NCBI GenBank assembly: GCA_029891385.1
Contig: CM057234.1
Span: forward strand, 22,678,350-22,742,349
Length of the DNA stretch: 64,000 bases
Source: Erythroxylum novogranatense
Taxonomy: Eukaryota > Streptophyta > Magnoliopsida > Malpighiales > Erythroxylaceae
Direction of reading: 5' to 3'
Shown: piece by piece, positions 10,470 to 22,328 of the stretch
Layout: the number at the start of each line of letters is the position of its first letter
Numbering within the stretch: the stretch's first letter is position 1
Program-made: the position numbers and the translations under genes
The notes under the pieces: generated by a model
What the model saw: only the letters and a program-made list of their open reading frames with translations
Databases searched by the model: none
Told to the model about the DNA's origin: nothing

Positions 10470-13374
10470 TGTTGGACCCCATTTTCGGAGCCCAATATTC
10501 GGATTCATAAAATGTGAGTAAACCCATTTCTTCAACTTCAGGATAGATTTTGGGAAACCTCAAATTGAAATTTCAATTTGGTTTCCCAAGAACATTTGTT
10601 CCCCATTGTCTTAAGTTTCTAATGACACCAAAATCATTCCATTTGGTTCACAAATTTGTAAGTTATGACCCAAACACTTTCGGAGTGTTATTAAACTGAA
10701 ATAGTACACTATACCCATTTTTTCTTAAGAAATTGAAAGTCTTTGAGATCGAATTAAAATTTGATTCCTTCAAATAATTTGTGGACTATATATCTAGTTT
10801 ATTTAGAGACAAGAATAATCACAATTGGAGCTCTACGGATTAAGATATCACCAAATACTGAAGCATGTTTAGTAAAAATAACCAACTCACACTCTTCCAA
10901 CCGATCCCCTCACTTTGATTCAATCAATCTTTTCAAATTAATACCAAAAGCTATAAATTAATACCAAAAGCTTCAAAAATCAGGCCATTTGGAGGTCGGA
11001 CCACAAAATTATGGCCAAAATAATAAAACATGTTCAGGTTAGGGGGAAGGCTGCGGAGTGCCTGCGCGATGTCGCGATTGTGACTTTCATGCGCTTCGCA
11101 GAGTCGCGATCGCGACTTCCCTTCCTGCTTTTTTTCTCCTTTCGACCTATCTTGGTAAAAAGAATATAGCTTTCACTAAGAATATCGGATTAAGGTTGTT
11201 TAAAGATCGTTTTAAAGAGGACTTTTAGACCTACAACTTCTATGAAGACCTCAAAAACAAAATTTGCCTCTATAAGGGTTAAAATTTTCAATCAATGCAG
11301 CTGTCCTGAAAGTCTATTCTATTCAGCATCACAAACTTCTAATATTCATAACTCTCAACTCCGATATCCAAATATTTCATACTATATAGCATTGGAAATC
11401 TAGAAAGATAATCTACAACTTTCAAGAAGACAACTTTGTCTAATTCTACCTATATAAATCCAGTTTTTCCACTAAAGTCAAAATACAATTTCTACACCTA
11501 TGAAAAACTTGAAATATGAAATTTCTCTTCGTATCAATCCACTACTAAGTACCTTCGGTAACTCTTGAACCTTACCTCAAGTAATTCATTCCATACAACC
11601 TTTCCAATCTCTAACATGCTGTTCTAAAATAAACAACCATTTGCAATTTCGACAAGAAGAATATGCACATAAACACTCCTCTTCTACAACCATCATACTC
11701 AACCTATAAAATGGCATAATCATACACAAAAGGAAATCCTTAAATTTTCATTTTCATTTCTAAACAAAATGAAGTTCATACATAGCTTTAATTACAAATC
11801 AACATTACATCAAAGTCTTAACAAAAGATACAAAAATTGCATTGGATGCTTAATGTTCAATGTGCTTATAAAGCTATCCAAAAGCCTAGACACAAACTTA
11901 GTACAAAAGCTAACTATCTTGGAATTTGTCCAAATGCCTTGCAAGGATCACTGATCTTCTCGATCTGCACCTGAGGAGTGGGAAAAATATTAGGTTGAGC
12001 TACATAGCTCAGTGACTAATATATTTATAGCCATTAGCAATGGGCCACACAATCAAAATATATGCATCTAATCATATAAGCATACTCATCGTATCTTCAT
12101 CCAATAATGTAAGTTCAACATTCATAACTCATAATTCAATACATCATCACATAAAACATATTGGATATGATTTAACATCAAAGCATAATACTCCACTTCA
12201 TTATAACTTAACACATCAAAATGCAAATGCACAAACAATTGGCTCGAGGGTTCTGTGGAACAGGACAGAGAAACCTAAGTTTACTCCGTGAACGACACGA
12301 GTCTACTTTTCAGATCTCGTGTGCTACAAGCGGGAAGTCGTGAGAATGCTTTATGTCGACGTGCATGTGACTACAAAACGGTTCCTCTCTTGCCCAAACA
12401 CAATCAAATCTCATGCTCAATTCAATCAATCACAAGTTCATATTCTCACGCTTTTTCTTCTTTCCATTTAATCAAAATGCCATGATACAATTCCAAGGCA
12501 TAGCATAATCATACTCACAATTCAATTTTATCACATGTCATACATCATAATGCAATTTTCACATCATAATATTTCAAAGCAAATCATTTTAGCACACAAC
12601 ACACACACAAGGCAGTTTGCTCATTACACAATAACTATAAATAAATTATCCACCTTATAACTCTTGAAAATCCAAACTCAAATTGGCCCTTCCCTCTGCT
12701 CTTGGGTAGGATTTTCTTGATTTCCTAAAATAAACCAATTTTCCATTAAATTCCAATTCAATAAAACCCTTACAACTTCCATAATCACAACAATTGAAAT
12801 CCACACAAATTAAGCTTAAAACTAATCTACCCATAGTCCATCTAGGTTAGAAAACCTAAAACCTAGCTTAGAAACCCAAAAATCAAATGGGTATCTCAAT
12901 CATCTTCTTTCAACACACCCATTCTCTACTTCTTTCTCTACCTAAGCAGGAAAGAAAGAAAAACTTACCTTAAACAAGCTTGATTATTTCTCTTTTTCTT
13001 CTTCTTCCCTAGCTTCTCCTACAACTCTCTTCTCTTCTTTCTTTCTACCCTACGTTTTTCTCCTCTCTTCTTTTCTTCTCACGATTTCTTCTTTTCTTCT
13101 TTCTTATTCTTCTAATTCCAGCTCCTTTTCTTTTGTCTTTCTTCCCATTTTTCCCCTCATTAAACAAGGCTTTCCATAATTACCCCTCCTTTCTTTTAAC
13201 ATAAGTCCAATAACTACTTAGCCTATTATACACCATATTAATTCTAACTAAATTCTAACACTTCATTCTAATTTCTAATTTCTATTCATACTTTCTAATT
13301 TAATGAATCAACTCTAAAAATAATAAAACAATTAAATTAAAAATAAATAAAAAATAAAAAATTGCGGTCCAACA
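10470..13374 (-). repeat. 3' LTR of the truncated gypsy element
   Basis: A 2.9-kb LTR starts TGTTGGACCCCATTTTCGGA and ends GCGGTCCAACA on the plus strand. It is directly followed by the reverse complement of a polypurine tract (ATTCTCCCCCTAAAAG) and the pol tail. It shares words with the other LTRs of the window, including a CTTCAAAAATCAGG block at about 10971 next to a GC-rich cassette. No gene is expected in it. Confidence 0.85.
11042..11125. repeat. CpG-rich palindromic cassette in the LTR
   Basis: A short GC-rich island in AT-rich LTR DNA. It includes the perfect palindrome GTCGCGATCGCGAC at about 11102-11115 and an upstream GCGCGATGTCGCGAT. The same type of cassette occurs in other LTR families of this window. 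Confidence 0.75.
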
Positions 13375-13619
13375 ATTCTCCCCCTAAAAGAATTTCGTCA
13401 TCAAATTCTTACCTGAGTCCACGAAGAGGTATGGATACTTTTCCTTCATTGCTTCCAAAGGCTCCCATATTGCCTCCTCCGTCGAATGGTTCCTCCATAA
13501 GACTTTAACCAACTTTACAATCTTGTTTCTTAAAATCTTTTCCTTCGAATCTAGGATCTCTACTAGTTGCTCCTCATATGTTAAATCCTCCTTTAACTGA
13601 ACCTCTGAAGGTTGAATTA
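13375..13619 (-). pseudogene. 3' end of gypsy pol (integrase C-terminus, chromo-type tail) and PPT
   Basis: The minus-strand frame gives the typical Tekay-like tail with LVKVLWRNHSTEEAIWE and a KYPYLF end. The polypurine tract lies between it and the LTR. It is separated from the rest of pol by the copia solo LTR: the upstream part ends LRKYRSDPSHM at about 14806, and deleting the LTR plus one TSD joins the two in the order seen in the second Tekay-like element (45579-46115). Confidence 0.8.
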
Positions 13620-13624
13620 TGTGG

Positions 13625-14800
13625 TGTTGGACCAATGGTGGTTGACAAATTAATTCTACTTATGTTTTGATAATAATAAAATGTATAGAATTGGTTAAGA
13701 AATTGTTTTAGGTATTTTGGGATTGATATTCAATGAAAGAATCGTACAAATCAAGATGGGCAAGTGTTTAATCATTGAAGAATCAAGATGGAAGTTTCCT
13801 ATAAGTGAAAGAGGCTTAAATAATGAAGATTATAGAAGATTTGAGTGGATATTACCGTTGAAGCTTACATAAGTCGACTAGAACATCATAAGTTGACTAA
13901 TATATGAAGATATATCAACACAAGTCGACTAACAACATACAATTCGACTTATCGTGGACCACAAGTCGACTTACACATCACAAGTTGACTTATAGAAGAG
14001 CGGAGATGCAAGTTTACGTAAAATGTTGTCACAAGTCGACTTATACAACTCGACAAGTCGACTTATGGTCACAAGTCGACTTATACAACTCGACAAGTCG
14101 ACTTATGGGTACAGCACATTAATTCCAACGGTCCAATTAGCCAAAAATGGAATGGAGATTATCAAGGAACGACTATAACAATCAAGCAACGGCTATATGG
14201 GTTCTCGACAGCTATATTTCTTCTTATATAAAGGGTGGATGATTGATGAAGAGGATATACAAGTTCTACAAGACAAAATACTCTTATCTTGCTCCAAATT
14301 GCTCATCATTATTCTTACTTTGTTTACATTTGTATTGAGCACTTGTTCTTAGATCTTTATCCTATTTCTTTTACAAATTGAGTGACTAGTGAAAGGTCAC
14401 GTGAGGTAACAGTTTAAAATCAAGTATTGTTGGTAGGATTTGTGCCGGAAGACAAATCATCTGTAAAGGTTGCTTGAGCCGGAAATCAAGCGGTATTGGT
14501 AGGATTTGTGCCGGAAGACAAATCAAGTAGCTTGAGCCGGAAATCAAGCGGGATTGTAAGAGTTCACACTGAACTACAAAGTGTGTAATAAAGTGGTTTG
14601 CAAAATCCTAAGTGGGAGCTTAGGTAGAGGACGTAGGTCTTAGCACCGAACCTCTATAAAAACAGTGTTTGATCTTCTTGCCTACTCTTTGTATTTAAAT
14701 TTGTTTAAATTACTATTGTGTGAATTAACTTCTGATTTTATTGTAGAAATTTTCAAAGAATTTTAAAGATCTATTCAACCCCCCTTCTAGATCGCTTACA
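13625..14800. mobile_element. Copia-type solo LTR, TSD TGTGG
   Basis: An 1176-bp LTR starts TGTTGGACCAATGGTGG and ends ATCGCTTACA, flanked by the 5-bp duplication TGTGG at 13620-13624 and 14801-14805. It interrupts gypsy pol. Inside are many AAGTCGACTT palindromes and two copies of a block containing GGATTTGTGCCGGAAGACAA at about 14435 and 14500. No internal domain remains, so it arose by LTR-LTR recombination. Confidence 0.9.
13870..14106. repeat. Array of AAGTCGACTT palindromes in the solo LTR
   Basis: The ten-base palindrome AAGTCGACTT or near variants recurs about ten times in 235 bp. The last part is a direct repeat of a ~38-bp unit (ACAAGTCGACTTATACAACT followed by CGACAAGTCGACTTATGG). 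It produces many SalI-type GTCGAC sites in otherwise AT-rich DNA. Confidence 0.8.
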
Positions 14801-14805
14801 TGTGG

Positions 14806-16407
14806 GAAGGATCCGATCGGTACTTCCTCAGCATCGATACATGGAAAACATTGCGAATCTTAAATAATTCCAATGGCAAAGCTAACTTGTAGGCTAAAGG
14901 CCCAATCTTCTCAATGATCTCATAAGGGTCTATGTATTTCGGACTAAGCTTGCCCTTTTTACCAAATCTCAAAATCTCTTTCCATGGAGAAGCTCTAAGA
15001 AGTACTTTGTCTCCAATTTCAAATTCCATCTCTTTTCTATGTGCATCCGTGTAGCTCTTCGTCCTATCTTGAGCTGCTTTAAGTCTCTGTTTTACCAATT
15101 TAATTTTATCAACTATAACCTGTACCAACTCAGGCCCTAAAAGCCTCCTTTCACCATCCTCATCCCAAAAAATAGGAGTTTTGCACCTCCTATCATACAA
15201 AGCTTCATAAGGTGCCAATTTGAATTCTCGAGTGATAGGAATTATTGTTAGCAAATTCAATTAAAGTCAAATGATCATCTCATGAGCCTTTAAAATCCAT
15301 AGCACAAGCTCTCAACATTGCCTCCAAAGTCTATATTGTCCTCTCCGATTGTCCATCTGTTTGTGGATGGAAAGCTATCCTAAAAACCTCCTTTCACTAT
15401 CCTTATCCCAACAAATAGGAGTTCTGCACCTCTTACTATACAAAGCTTGATAAGGTTCCATTTGAATTCTTGAGTGATAGGAATTATTGTAAACAAATTC
15501 AATTAAAGGAAAATGATCATCCCATAAGCCTTTAAAATCTATAGCATAAGCTCTCAACATTGCCTCCAAAGTCTGTATTATCTTCTCCGATTATCTATCG
15601 GTCTGTGGATGGAAAGCTGCACTAAAATGTAACTTAGTTCCCAAAGTCTCTTGTAAGCTTTCCCAAAATCTAGAGGTGAACTTGGGATCTCTATCCGAGA
15701 CTATCGAACTTGGAATCTCATGAAGCTTGATTATCTAATCTATGTAATTCTTGGCCAAAGCATTCAAAAAATATGTCTGTTTAATAGGCAAGAAATGTGC
15801 GGACTTGGTCAGCCTATCAACAATCACCCATATTGCATCATGCTTCCTACTAGTTCTCGGCAATCCTATTAAGAAATCCATTGTAATTTTCTCCCACTTC
15901 CATTCAAGAATAGACAAGGGTTTAAGCTTGCTTGAGGGTGCTTGGTGCTCAGCCTTGACTTGCTGGCACATTAAGCATCTTTTAGCATATTTTATAGCTT
16001 CTTTCTTCATTCCCTTCCACCAGAAATGCTCTTTCAAATCTCAATACATTCTCGTACTTCCTGGGTGCATAGCATAAGGCACATCATGTGCCTCATCAAG
16101 AATCTCATCCCTCAACTCTAACATATCTGGAATACATAATCTATTTCCTACCACCATCAATCCATCTTCCCTTACCTCTATTTCATAAGGTTTACCACTT
16201 TTAATCTCTTCTCGGAGTCTACTCAAATACTCATCTTGCTCCTGCAACTCTTTGATCTTCTCATTCAGTACTGGCTTCATTCTAAAATTAGCCAATACAC
16301 AATCAGGGTCGACTTGCTTCAATGTCACATTAAGTTTAGCTAATTCCTTCAGCAAAGGAAGGTACACTGTCTCTACATGTGCTATAGTGGACTTCCTACT
16401 CAGTGCA
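14806..16407 (-). pseudogene. Gypsy integrase region of pol, broken
   Basis: The minus strand encodes, from right to left, an RNase H/integrase linker, the integrase zinc finger (HPGSTRMY ... FWWKGMKKEA ... CLMCQQVKAEHQ), the core start (DFLIGLPRTSRKHDAIWVIV), and a C-terminal part (EIGDKVLLRASPWK ... LSPKYIDPYEIIEKIGPLAY). Stops and frameshifts separate the pieces. A ~244-bp segment of the core is tandemly duplicated at 15134-15620. Upstream pol and gag are missing. Confidence 0.85.
15134..15620 (-). repeat. Tandem duplication within gypsy integrase
   Basis: Two diverged copies of a ~244-bp segment lie head to tail, about 15134-15377 and 15378-15620. Both contain words such as CTAAAAGCCTCCTTTCAC/CTAAAAACCTCCTTTCAC and a copy of CTCTCAACATTGCCTCCAAA. 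The duplication breaks the integrase frame. Confidence 0.75.
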
Positions 16408-16449
16408 TGTTGGACCTCGAAATTTTCTTAGAAGATTTGAAGTAGTAAA
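16408..16449 (+). mobile_element. Start of a plus-oriented Tekay-type LTR (left piece)
   Basis: Begins TGTTGGACCTCGAAATTTTC, the reverse complement of the end seen in the minus-oriented LTRs of this window (for example 29725-29744). It continues after the solo LTR at 20783. Possible 5-bp target sequence GTGCA lies at 16403-16407, but the matching right copy was not found. Confidence 0.6.
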
Positions 16450-19400
16450 TGTAGCACCCCACTCCCGACGAGACCCGAACCCGATATCCATGGTGATATC
16501 CGAGCCCGTGACCCGCGAGGGCGGCGTACTAGAACATTCATTACCTTATTAAAATCAAATCGTATGACATTTTCTTTTTCTTTCAAAAACATTAGAGTGC
16601 GCAAACAATCATTGACTTGGCCCAATTATAACAAAACATTTTCAAATATAAAACCATTTCACTAATAAAACAATTTCAATCATTATTAGCACTCATTAGT
16701 GCTCAGTCACTCTAAACAATTACATGTAAACAATTGGGCCTACTAAATACCAAATCAATACACTAATGCAGATACGGACGACACTGATCCCGACCCGATA
16801 CTTTGCCCTGCTAGCAGTAAACGTACTCCCGTGTGTCCAACGGGGTACTCTCCATTTCCTGAAAAATAGATGCAATGTTGGGTGAGTTTGCGAACTCAGT
16901 GAGAAACCATCATCGATGGTTCACCCAACTCATGCATATCCACACAATTACACAATATTGTATATATATCATAAACAAGAAATCACAGGCATTCAATTTC
17001 ACATTTTATAAGGCAATAAACCTTTCACACAATTCACATTAAACATTCATTTATGCAGTGTGCATGTGACTCTTCCATTTTCTTTCGTTGTTGTGACCGT
17101 GCGCCTGAGCTCATATACGTTGAGCCATTGGCTCTGAAACATTGGACTTAAAGCCCCGAAACGTTGGGCATAACCCTGATCATCGAGTCGAGGCTCGGAA
17201 TACGTTGGGCACGAGGCCCTGTGCGTTGAGCTTAAAGCTCTGAAATCGGTGGCTACACCGGTCACAACTGCCATTATCTGATCATTTACTATGCATGAAT
17301 GCACATGTCATTTTCCAATTTCCAATTATCGCATTTCTATTTCCAATTCCAATTAATTACTATTTCCGATCATTTTCCAATGTCCTCGGACTTTTAGTCC
17401 GGTATTTCATTCCCATGCATTTACCTTTCGTTTCACTACCACATTTACAATCCAATTTACTAATGCATTCTCACGCACTTATTCTCATTTGCACTTCAAT
17501 ATCACAATCCAATATTTCGAACACCCATGGTCCGAAATCAATCAAATCAATCAATCACATATATCCATCCTTGCTTCCTCATGGCAATCAATGCATATAA
17601 TTAATAAACACATAAGGTTGAGAAACCAACTAGGTTACTCACATATTACTTCCGAGCTAATGCCGGAAAGTTTCCGCCCCGTCGGTCGGACGACGCTCCA
17701 CTTGGGCCTCTATAAGAAACAGAGAAAGAACGAGTCACTACAGATGCAATTAGTGCACATGTAAGTGAAATATGCATGTTCATGAATTTTCTGGCCCTAA
17801 ATCCAAATTTCCCCATAACAAAATCCGTCTAAAAATTAGAAACCTATTGGCGCTGACGGTGAGCAATTCGGACCTCTATAGGTCCCCAATTAAACAAAAC
17901 AGTGATTAAAGGCTCCGTTACCCGGGGCCACGTCAATTTCTCGTCCAAAAATTCCCAATTTCTCACAAAATGAAATTAAATGTTCTACGAATCCGATGCC
18001 TCAAGAATCAGGTCAATCGGACGTCGGACGGAAAAGAAATTGACAAAAGAAGCATGAAATCACAAATTACCAATTACCAATTAACAAATAAAAATAATAA
18101 AATAATAATTAAAAAAACCAGCCTCGCTGGGGGTGACATCTCGCCCCAGCGGGGCTGACTCATCCGGCCTCGTCGCTAGGGCGAGGCGTCGCCCTAGCGA
18201 CGACGCCTTTAAGCCCCGTCACTAGGGCGAGCCGTCGCCCTAGTGACCGGGCGAAATTCCCATTCCCATTTCCTTTTCCTTTTTTTTTTCCTGATTTCCA
18301 ATCCAATTTTCAACACCAATAACTCATTGCACACAATTCAGAAAATTACCCACTATATCTCGTTGGAAAGATCATGAAACCCTCTACAATTCTCAAGAAG
18401 ATCTTAAAAATCAATTTCACCCCTAAGGGTGTCAAAAGTCCCTTCAAAGCTACTGCCTACTCAAATCCCATTAAAACAGACAGTATATTGAAATTTCCAT
18501 AACTCTCAGATTCTTCAGCCAAAAATTACAACATAAATATGCTCAATAATTTCACAATGTCATCTACGACTTTCATGAACAACCCAAAATCAAATTCCAT
18601 AACTAACTAGGTCAAACAATTCAACAAAGAATCTGTATACTGAAATCAACCAATCTGGACAGTAATTTTCCAATCAGCATAACTCTTAGCACAAATGTCA
18701 CAAAATTCACTACCTCATATCCATGAAAAGATAAGATCTCAATCTTCAATTTTCATGAAGAACTCAATTTCCAATTCAATTTCTAACAATTTCAAAACTG
18801 TCATGCAAGTTACTGCCATAATCAGCCATTCACATCCTAATGCAGGATCAGTTTTTGCAAAATCATAATTCCCAACTCTGACCTCTAAAAATTATATGCC
18901 ATATATCATTTTCAAGATAATTTCTTCCTATTCAACTTTACAGAAGATCACTCACACCAATTCAGTCCACAAAAATGACTAAAATTGCTTCCAAGCAGAA
19001 TACTCACAAGTCAGACACTTAAGCTAGGTTTCATCAACATGCCCAAAACCAGTCCATAGTAAACAGTTCATATCTCTCAATATACACCTCTAAAAATAGC
19101 AAGATCAGTGGAAATGGAAAGCTAACTCAATATGCTACAACTTCCATGAAGACCATTCTCCCGAATTCCATCTCAATTAATTTATAAAAATCAGTAAAAT
19201 AATCAGGTCATATATGCGGGCACTGTTCACAGACCCTACAAACAGAAACTTGCCATGCAAAGATTCACCCTTCTAACATTACAATTTAACATCACCTATT
19301 TCACACAAAGTTGAAGCCAACATCCCAAAGTTTCATTGGGCACAAACCTCACCCCATTTGCTCACCTACACAATTAGTTATGATCAAAATATTATAATAG

Positions 19401-20777
19401 GTCAAAGATTCATTTTCCAGCTTTCAACATTAACCTAACTCCTATCACTTCTAACATCAATAACACTTCACTAAGCACCCATTTATACCTCTAAATCAAC
19501 CATAAACTCATCACAACATATACTTATATAGTAGAGCATAAGTGGCAGCACCTACCCATATTATCTTCCTAAGTTTTCCATTCATCAACCTAGCAAAAAC
19601 TCCATCCAAACCAAGCCAAAATCAATGGAACTATAGTCATTCATTCATCCATAACCAAGTATACATTTAAACCCATTTAAACCTACCCTTATAATGATCA
19701 AATAAATGCTCAAAGGATTCCCATGCATGCTTCTAACTACCAAAAGAAGGAAAGCAAACATCAATACTCACCTTAAACAAGTTCAAGCTATCAATTCTCT
19801 TAAACTCTCCACACTTCCTACTTTGATACCTCATCCACAACTATTTCCACTACCCAAGCATATCATCATCTTCTCAAGGATCAAGCTTGGTCTTAGGTAG
19901 GCCCAAAGAGAAGCAAGCAAAGAACCAAAGAAGATCTTCTTATATGGGAGAAGTAGAAGCAAATTTGAAGGAGAAGAAGAAACACACCAAGAAGATGAAG
20001 CAAGTTACGGATGAGAAGGAAGAATGAGCTTCCAAAGCTTTCCAAATGATTTATTTGTTTATCAAAACAATGAGAAAGTCATAGGTGCTTGAGTAGAAGA
20101 GACAAAGTTAATAATTCAAGGGACACTTGGCTATTTAAATGAAGAAAAGACAAAAATGAGTTAATCCCAATTAATTAAGCACTAATCCCACTTAAACTCT
20201 AAACATGGCACTAACATAATTCTCACAAGTATTTATTCACTAATCTCATGCCATTAGGCAATCCCTTTTCAGTACAAAAAAGCTCACTCAGCCAGTCAGT
20301 TGGAATTTTCCGGTGGGGAAATTTCCTGGAATTTTCCCGAATCATTTTTTTGAAAATTACCTAAATTGCCCAAAATTGTAAAACATAAGACAGTCCACTC
20401 CTAATAATTTTTTAAACACGAAAACCACACTTTCCACTACAAAAATACATTTAGGCCATTTACCGGCGATTTTGCCGGTCCGGAAATTTTCTCCGGATAA
20501 TTCCAGAAAAATTCCCATAAATCCCTAAAAATGTAAAACACTCTATGGCGCACTCCAAATAATTTTTCAAATCCCATTATCACACCAATTTCACAAAAGA
20601 TCACAATTAGACACTTATGCCGGGAAATGTCATGAATGCATGTATGACTATGTGCCTGTGCAAAACTCACCATTTATAGAGGCTGCATGGCATATGTTCA
20701 TGCCGAGTTATAATTTAATACTCCTAACCCGTCCCAATTTACTAAAATACCCTTCCCATCGGAGATGGGATATTACA
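16450..20777 (-). mobile_element. 4.3-kb solo LTR, TSD GTAAA
   Basis: Starts TGTAGCACCCCACTCCCGAC and ends GGGATATTACA, flanked by GTAAA at 16445-16449 and 20778-20782. The U5-side end resembles the 41243/50214 LTR family (a TGTAGC start, and a motif near the other end around a short-distance repeat of CATGCATGTATGA words). No interior remains. The 4328-bp length fits a Tekay-like LTR. A strong GC-rich hairpin cassette lies at 18120-18256, and tandem CGTTGGGC-like words at about 17115-17230. Confidence 0.88.
18120..18256. repeat. Array of GC-rich hairpins in the solo LTR
   Basis: Contains a perfect 14-bp inverted repeat with a 4-base loop at 18171-18202 (arm CGTCGCTAGGGCGA) and a 13-bp one at 18218-18247 (arm GTCACTAGGGCGA, loop GCCG). 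A weaker pairing of CTCGCTGGGG with CCCCAGCG lies just upstream. The surrounding LTR is AT-rich, so the composition change is abrupt. Confidence 0.9.
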
Positions 20778-20782
20778 GTAAA

Positions 20783-21640
20783 TGAGAAGTGTGAATAGAT
20801 TCATGCTTTGCTTTGGTTTTTTTGGTAGATGAGAGACTATGAAATGGGAAGAATTAGGGTGAAAACGAAGTTGAATTTGTGTAGTAAGTTGATGAAGAAT
20901 ATGAACATATGTGTATGTTCTGTCATTGGTGTTCATGGTTAATGCTGGATTATAATTTCTTTATGGATGATATTGATTTGAAATGGAGTTGAGAATGAGG
21001 AGTAAATGAAGTAAAAAAGGTGATCTTGCTATGAGTTGTGTTAAGGAAAGATTGTGAAACAAAATGGGTGGTTGATCTAGAAAATGTTCACGAAGTATGC
21101 TTTAGTCTTTTAGCCACAATTTTTTTTTCTAGTCATCCAAATGAGACGATTCATTATTTGGATTGAACTAGAGACATATGGCTACATTTCTTATGAAGAC
21201 ATAGAATTTAAATTCTACCTTTAAAAATCACAAAATTTGTCATGAAGTTGAGAACTGGGTGCAGTACATTGATGGAGGAATGTAAAGTTCATATTCTAAC
21301 TTCAGGGAAAATTCTGGATTGATTTGGATCGATTTAGACAAAATTGTCTTCTAAAAAGTTGTAGACCTTTATTTTATCTTTCCAACGGTATATAGTATGG
21401 GAATTTTGGACATTGGAGTTGAAAGGTATGGTCTTTATAAGTGGAGATATTTAGGAGTATAGATAGTATCGTCTGTAATGATGTCATATCGTCTATAAAA
21501 ATATATCGTCTATGAGACGTCATATTGTCTATGATGAAGTCATATCGTGTGTAAAAATGTATAGTATGTGATGATGTCATATCATCTGTGATGACGTCAT
21601 ATTGTCTATGTTTGACTTATTGCCTCATTCAAACTCTATA
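20783..21640 (+). mobile_element. Continuation of the plus-oriented Tekay-type LTR, truncated
   Basis: Resumes the LTR interrupted at 16449. Words such as TCTTTCCAACGGTATATAGT and TTGGACATTGGAGTTGAAAGG at 21380-21425 are the reverse complement of a conserved block in the minus-oriented LTRs (about 11350-11410), fixing the orientation. The expected terminal CCAACA is absent, so the right end is lost at about 21640. Confidence 0.55.
21441..21612. repeat. Tandem GATGACGTCATATCGTCT-type repeats
   Basis: Irregular ~20-35-bp units carry TGACGTCA or TGATGTCA palindromes and ATCGTCT/ATTGTCT words, about six to eight copies. It occupies the LTR position where the other families have their CpG-rich cassette and looks like an AT-drifted version of one. 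TGACGTCA is also the classic bZIP site, though no role can be shown here. Confidence 0.6.
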
Positions 21641-22328
21641 TACCTGGCTGATCATATCCTAATTAAACTAAAAAAAATCATATGTTTATTGTTTTGAATT
21701 ATATGGAACATATGACTTGAGTTTTCATAATCGGTATACATAGCTAGAGTCAACAATTTGACAAGAATGGTCCAAGGGGATAAAAGCAATAGATTTAGGG
21801 AAACTAAGGGAAAAAACAAAATCTCTCCATATTCATTTGACACTTAAATCGTAATATTAAAAACAACTATATAGTCCAACCTCTCATCTTTCATTATTCC
21901 CTGGGATGTAAGTTAAGCATCAGAGCACTATCAACAAAAAATAAATTAATTCCTGAAGCACTTGAATAACACCTACATCATCATCTTCATCATCAACATT
22001 ATGAATAGAAAAGAATATATACAACCACAATTTTGTGATTATATCATAAATGATCAACAATTTAGTGCAATAGCATCTTAAGCACAAAGGTCACAATCAT
22101 AGAGAATTGCCTGGTTAAATTTTTTTTATAACTATCTATTAATGAAAGAAGAAAGGAACAAACAAATGAATTTAAGAATGCCCTTAAAATGTGGTCAATG
22201 AGGCAGATAGCAACCAACGCATAGGCATCAATCAACTATTCTAGAACATGATGAAATTATATTATTAGGTTTAGCTTTGGTACTTGGTTGAAGTTTTAAA
22301 AGTTTCAATCAATAAGAGCAGTGATTAC
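21641..22328. other. AT-rich DNA downstream of the HOP relic
   Basis: No gene or repeat recognised. On the minus strand this lies after the relic HOP exon and its splice donor, so it may be decayed intron sequence. Open frames are short and unremarkable. Confidence 0.35.

Larger units (their letters stand above)
10470..16407 (-). mobile_element. Truncated Tekay-like gypsy retrotransposon
   Basis: On the minus strand the order is pol (integrase, chromo-type C-terminus), PPT, 3' LTR. The 3' LTR is 10470-13374 and the interior runs from 13375 to 16407, with a copia solo LTR at 13625-14800. The element is cut at 16407, in the frame just before the integrase region, by a foreign LTR start. Its 5' half and 5' LTR are missing. 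The pol tail (VKVLWRNH.TEEAIWE) and long LTR fit the Tekay/Del chromovirus clade. The interior carries stops and an internal duplication. Confidence 0.85.

Noticed and set aside
13870..14106. A CRISPR-like array
   Set aside because: The repeats are short palindromes with irregular spacing inside a plant LTR with target duplications; there is no repeat-spacer regularity and no cas gene.
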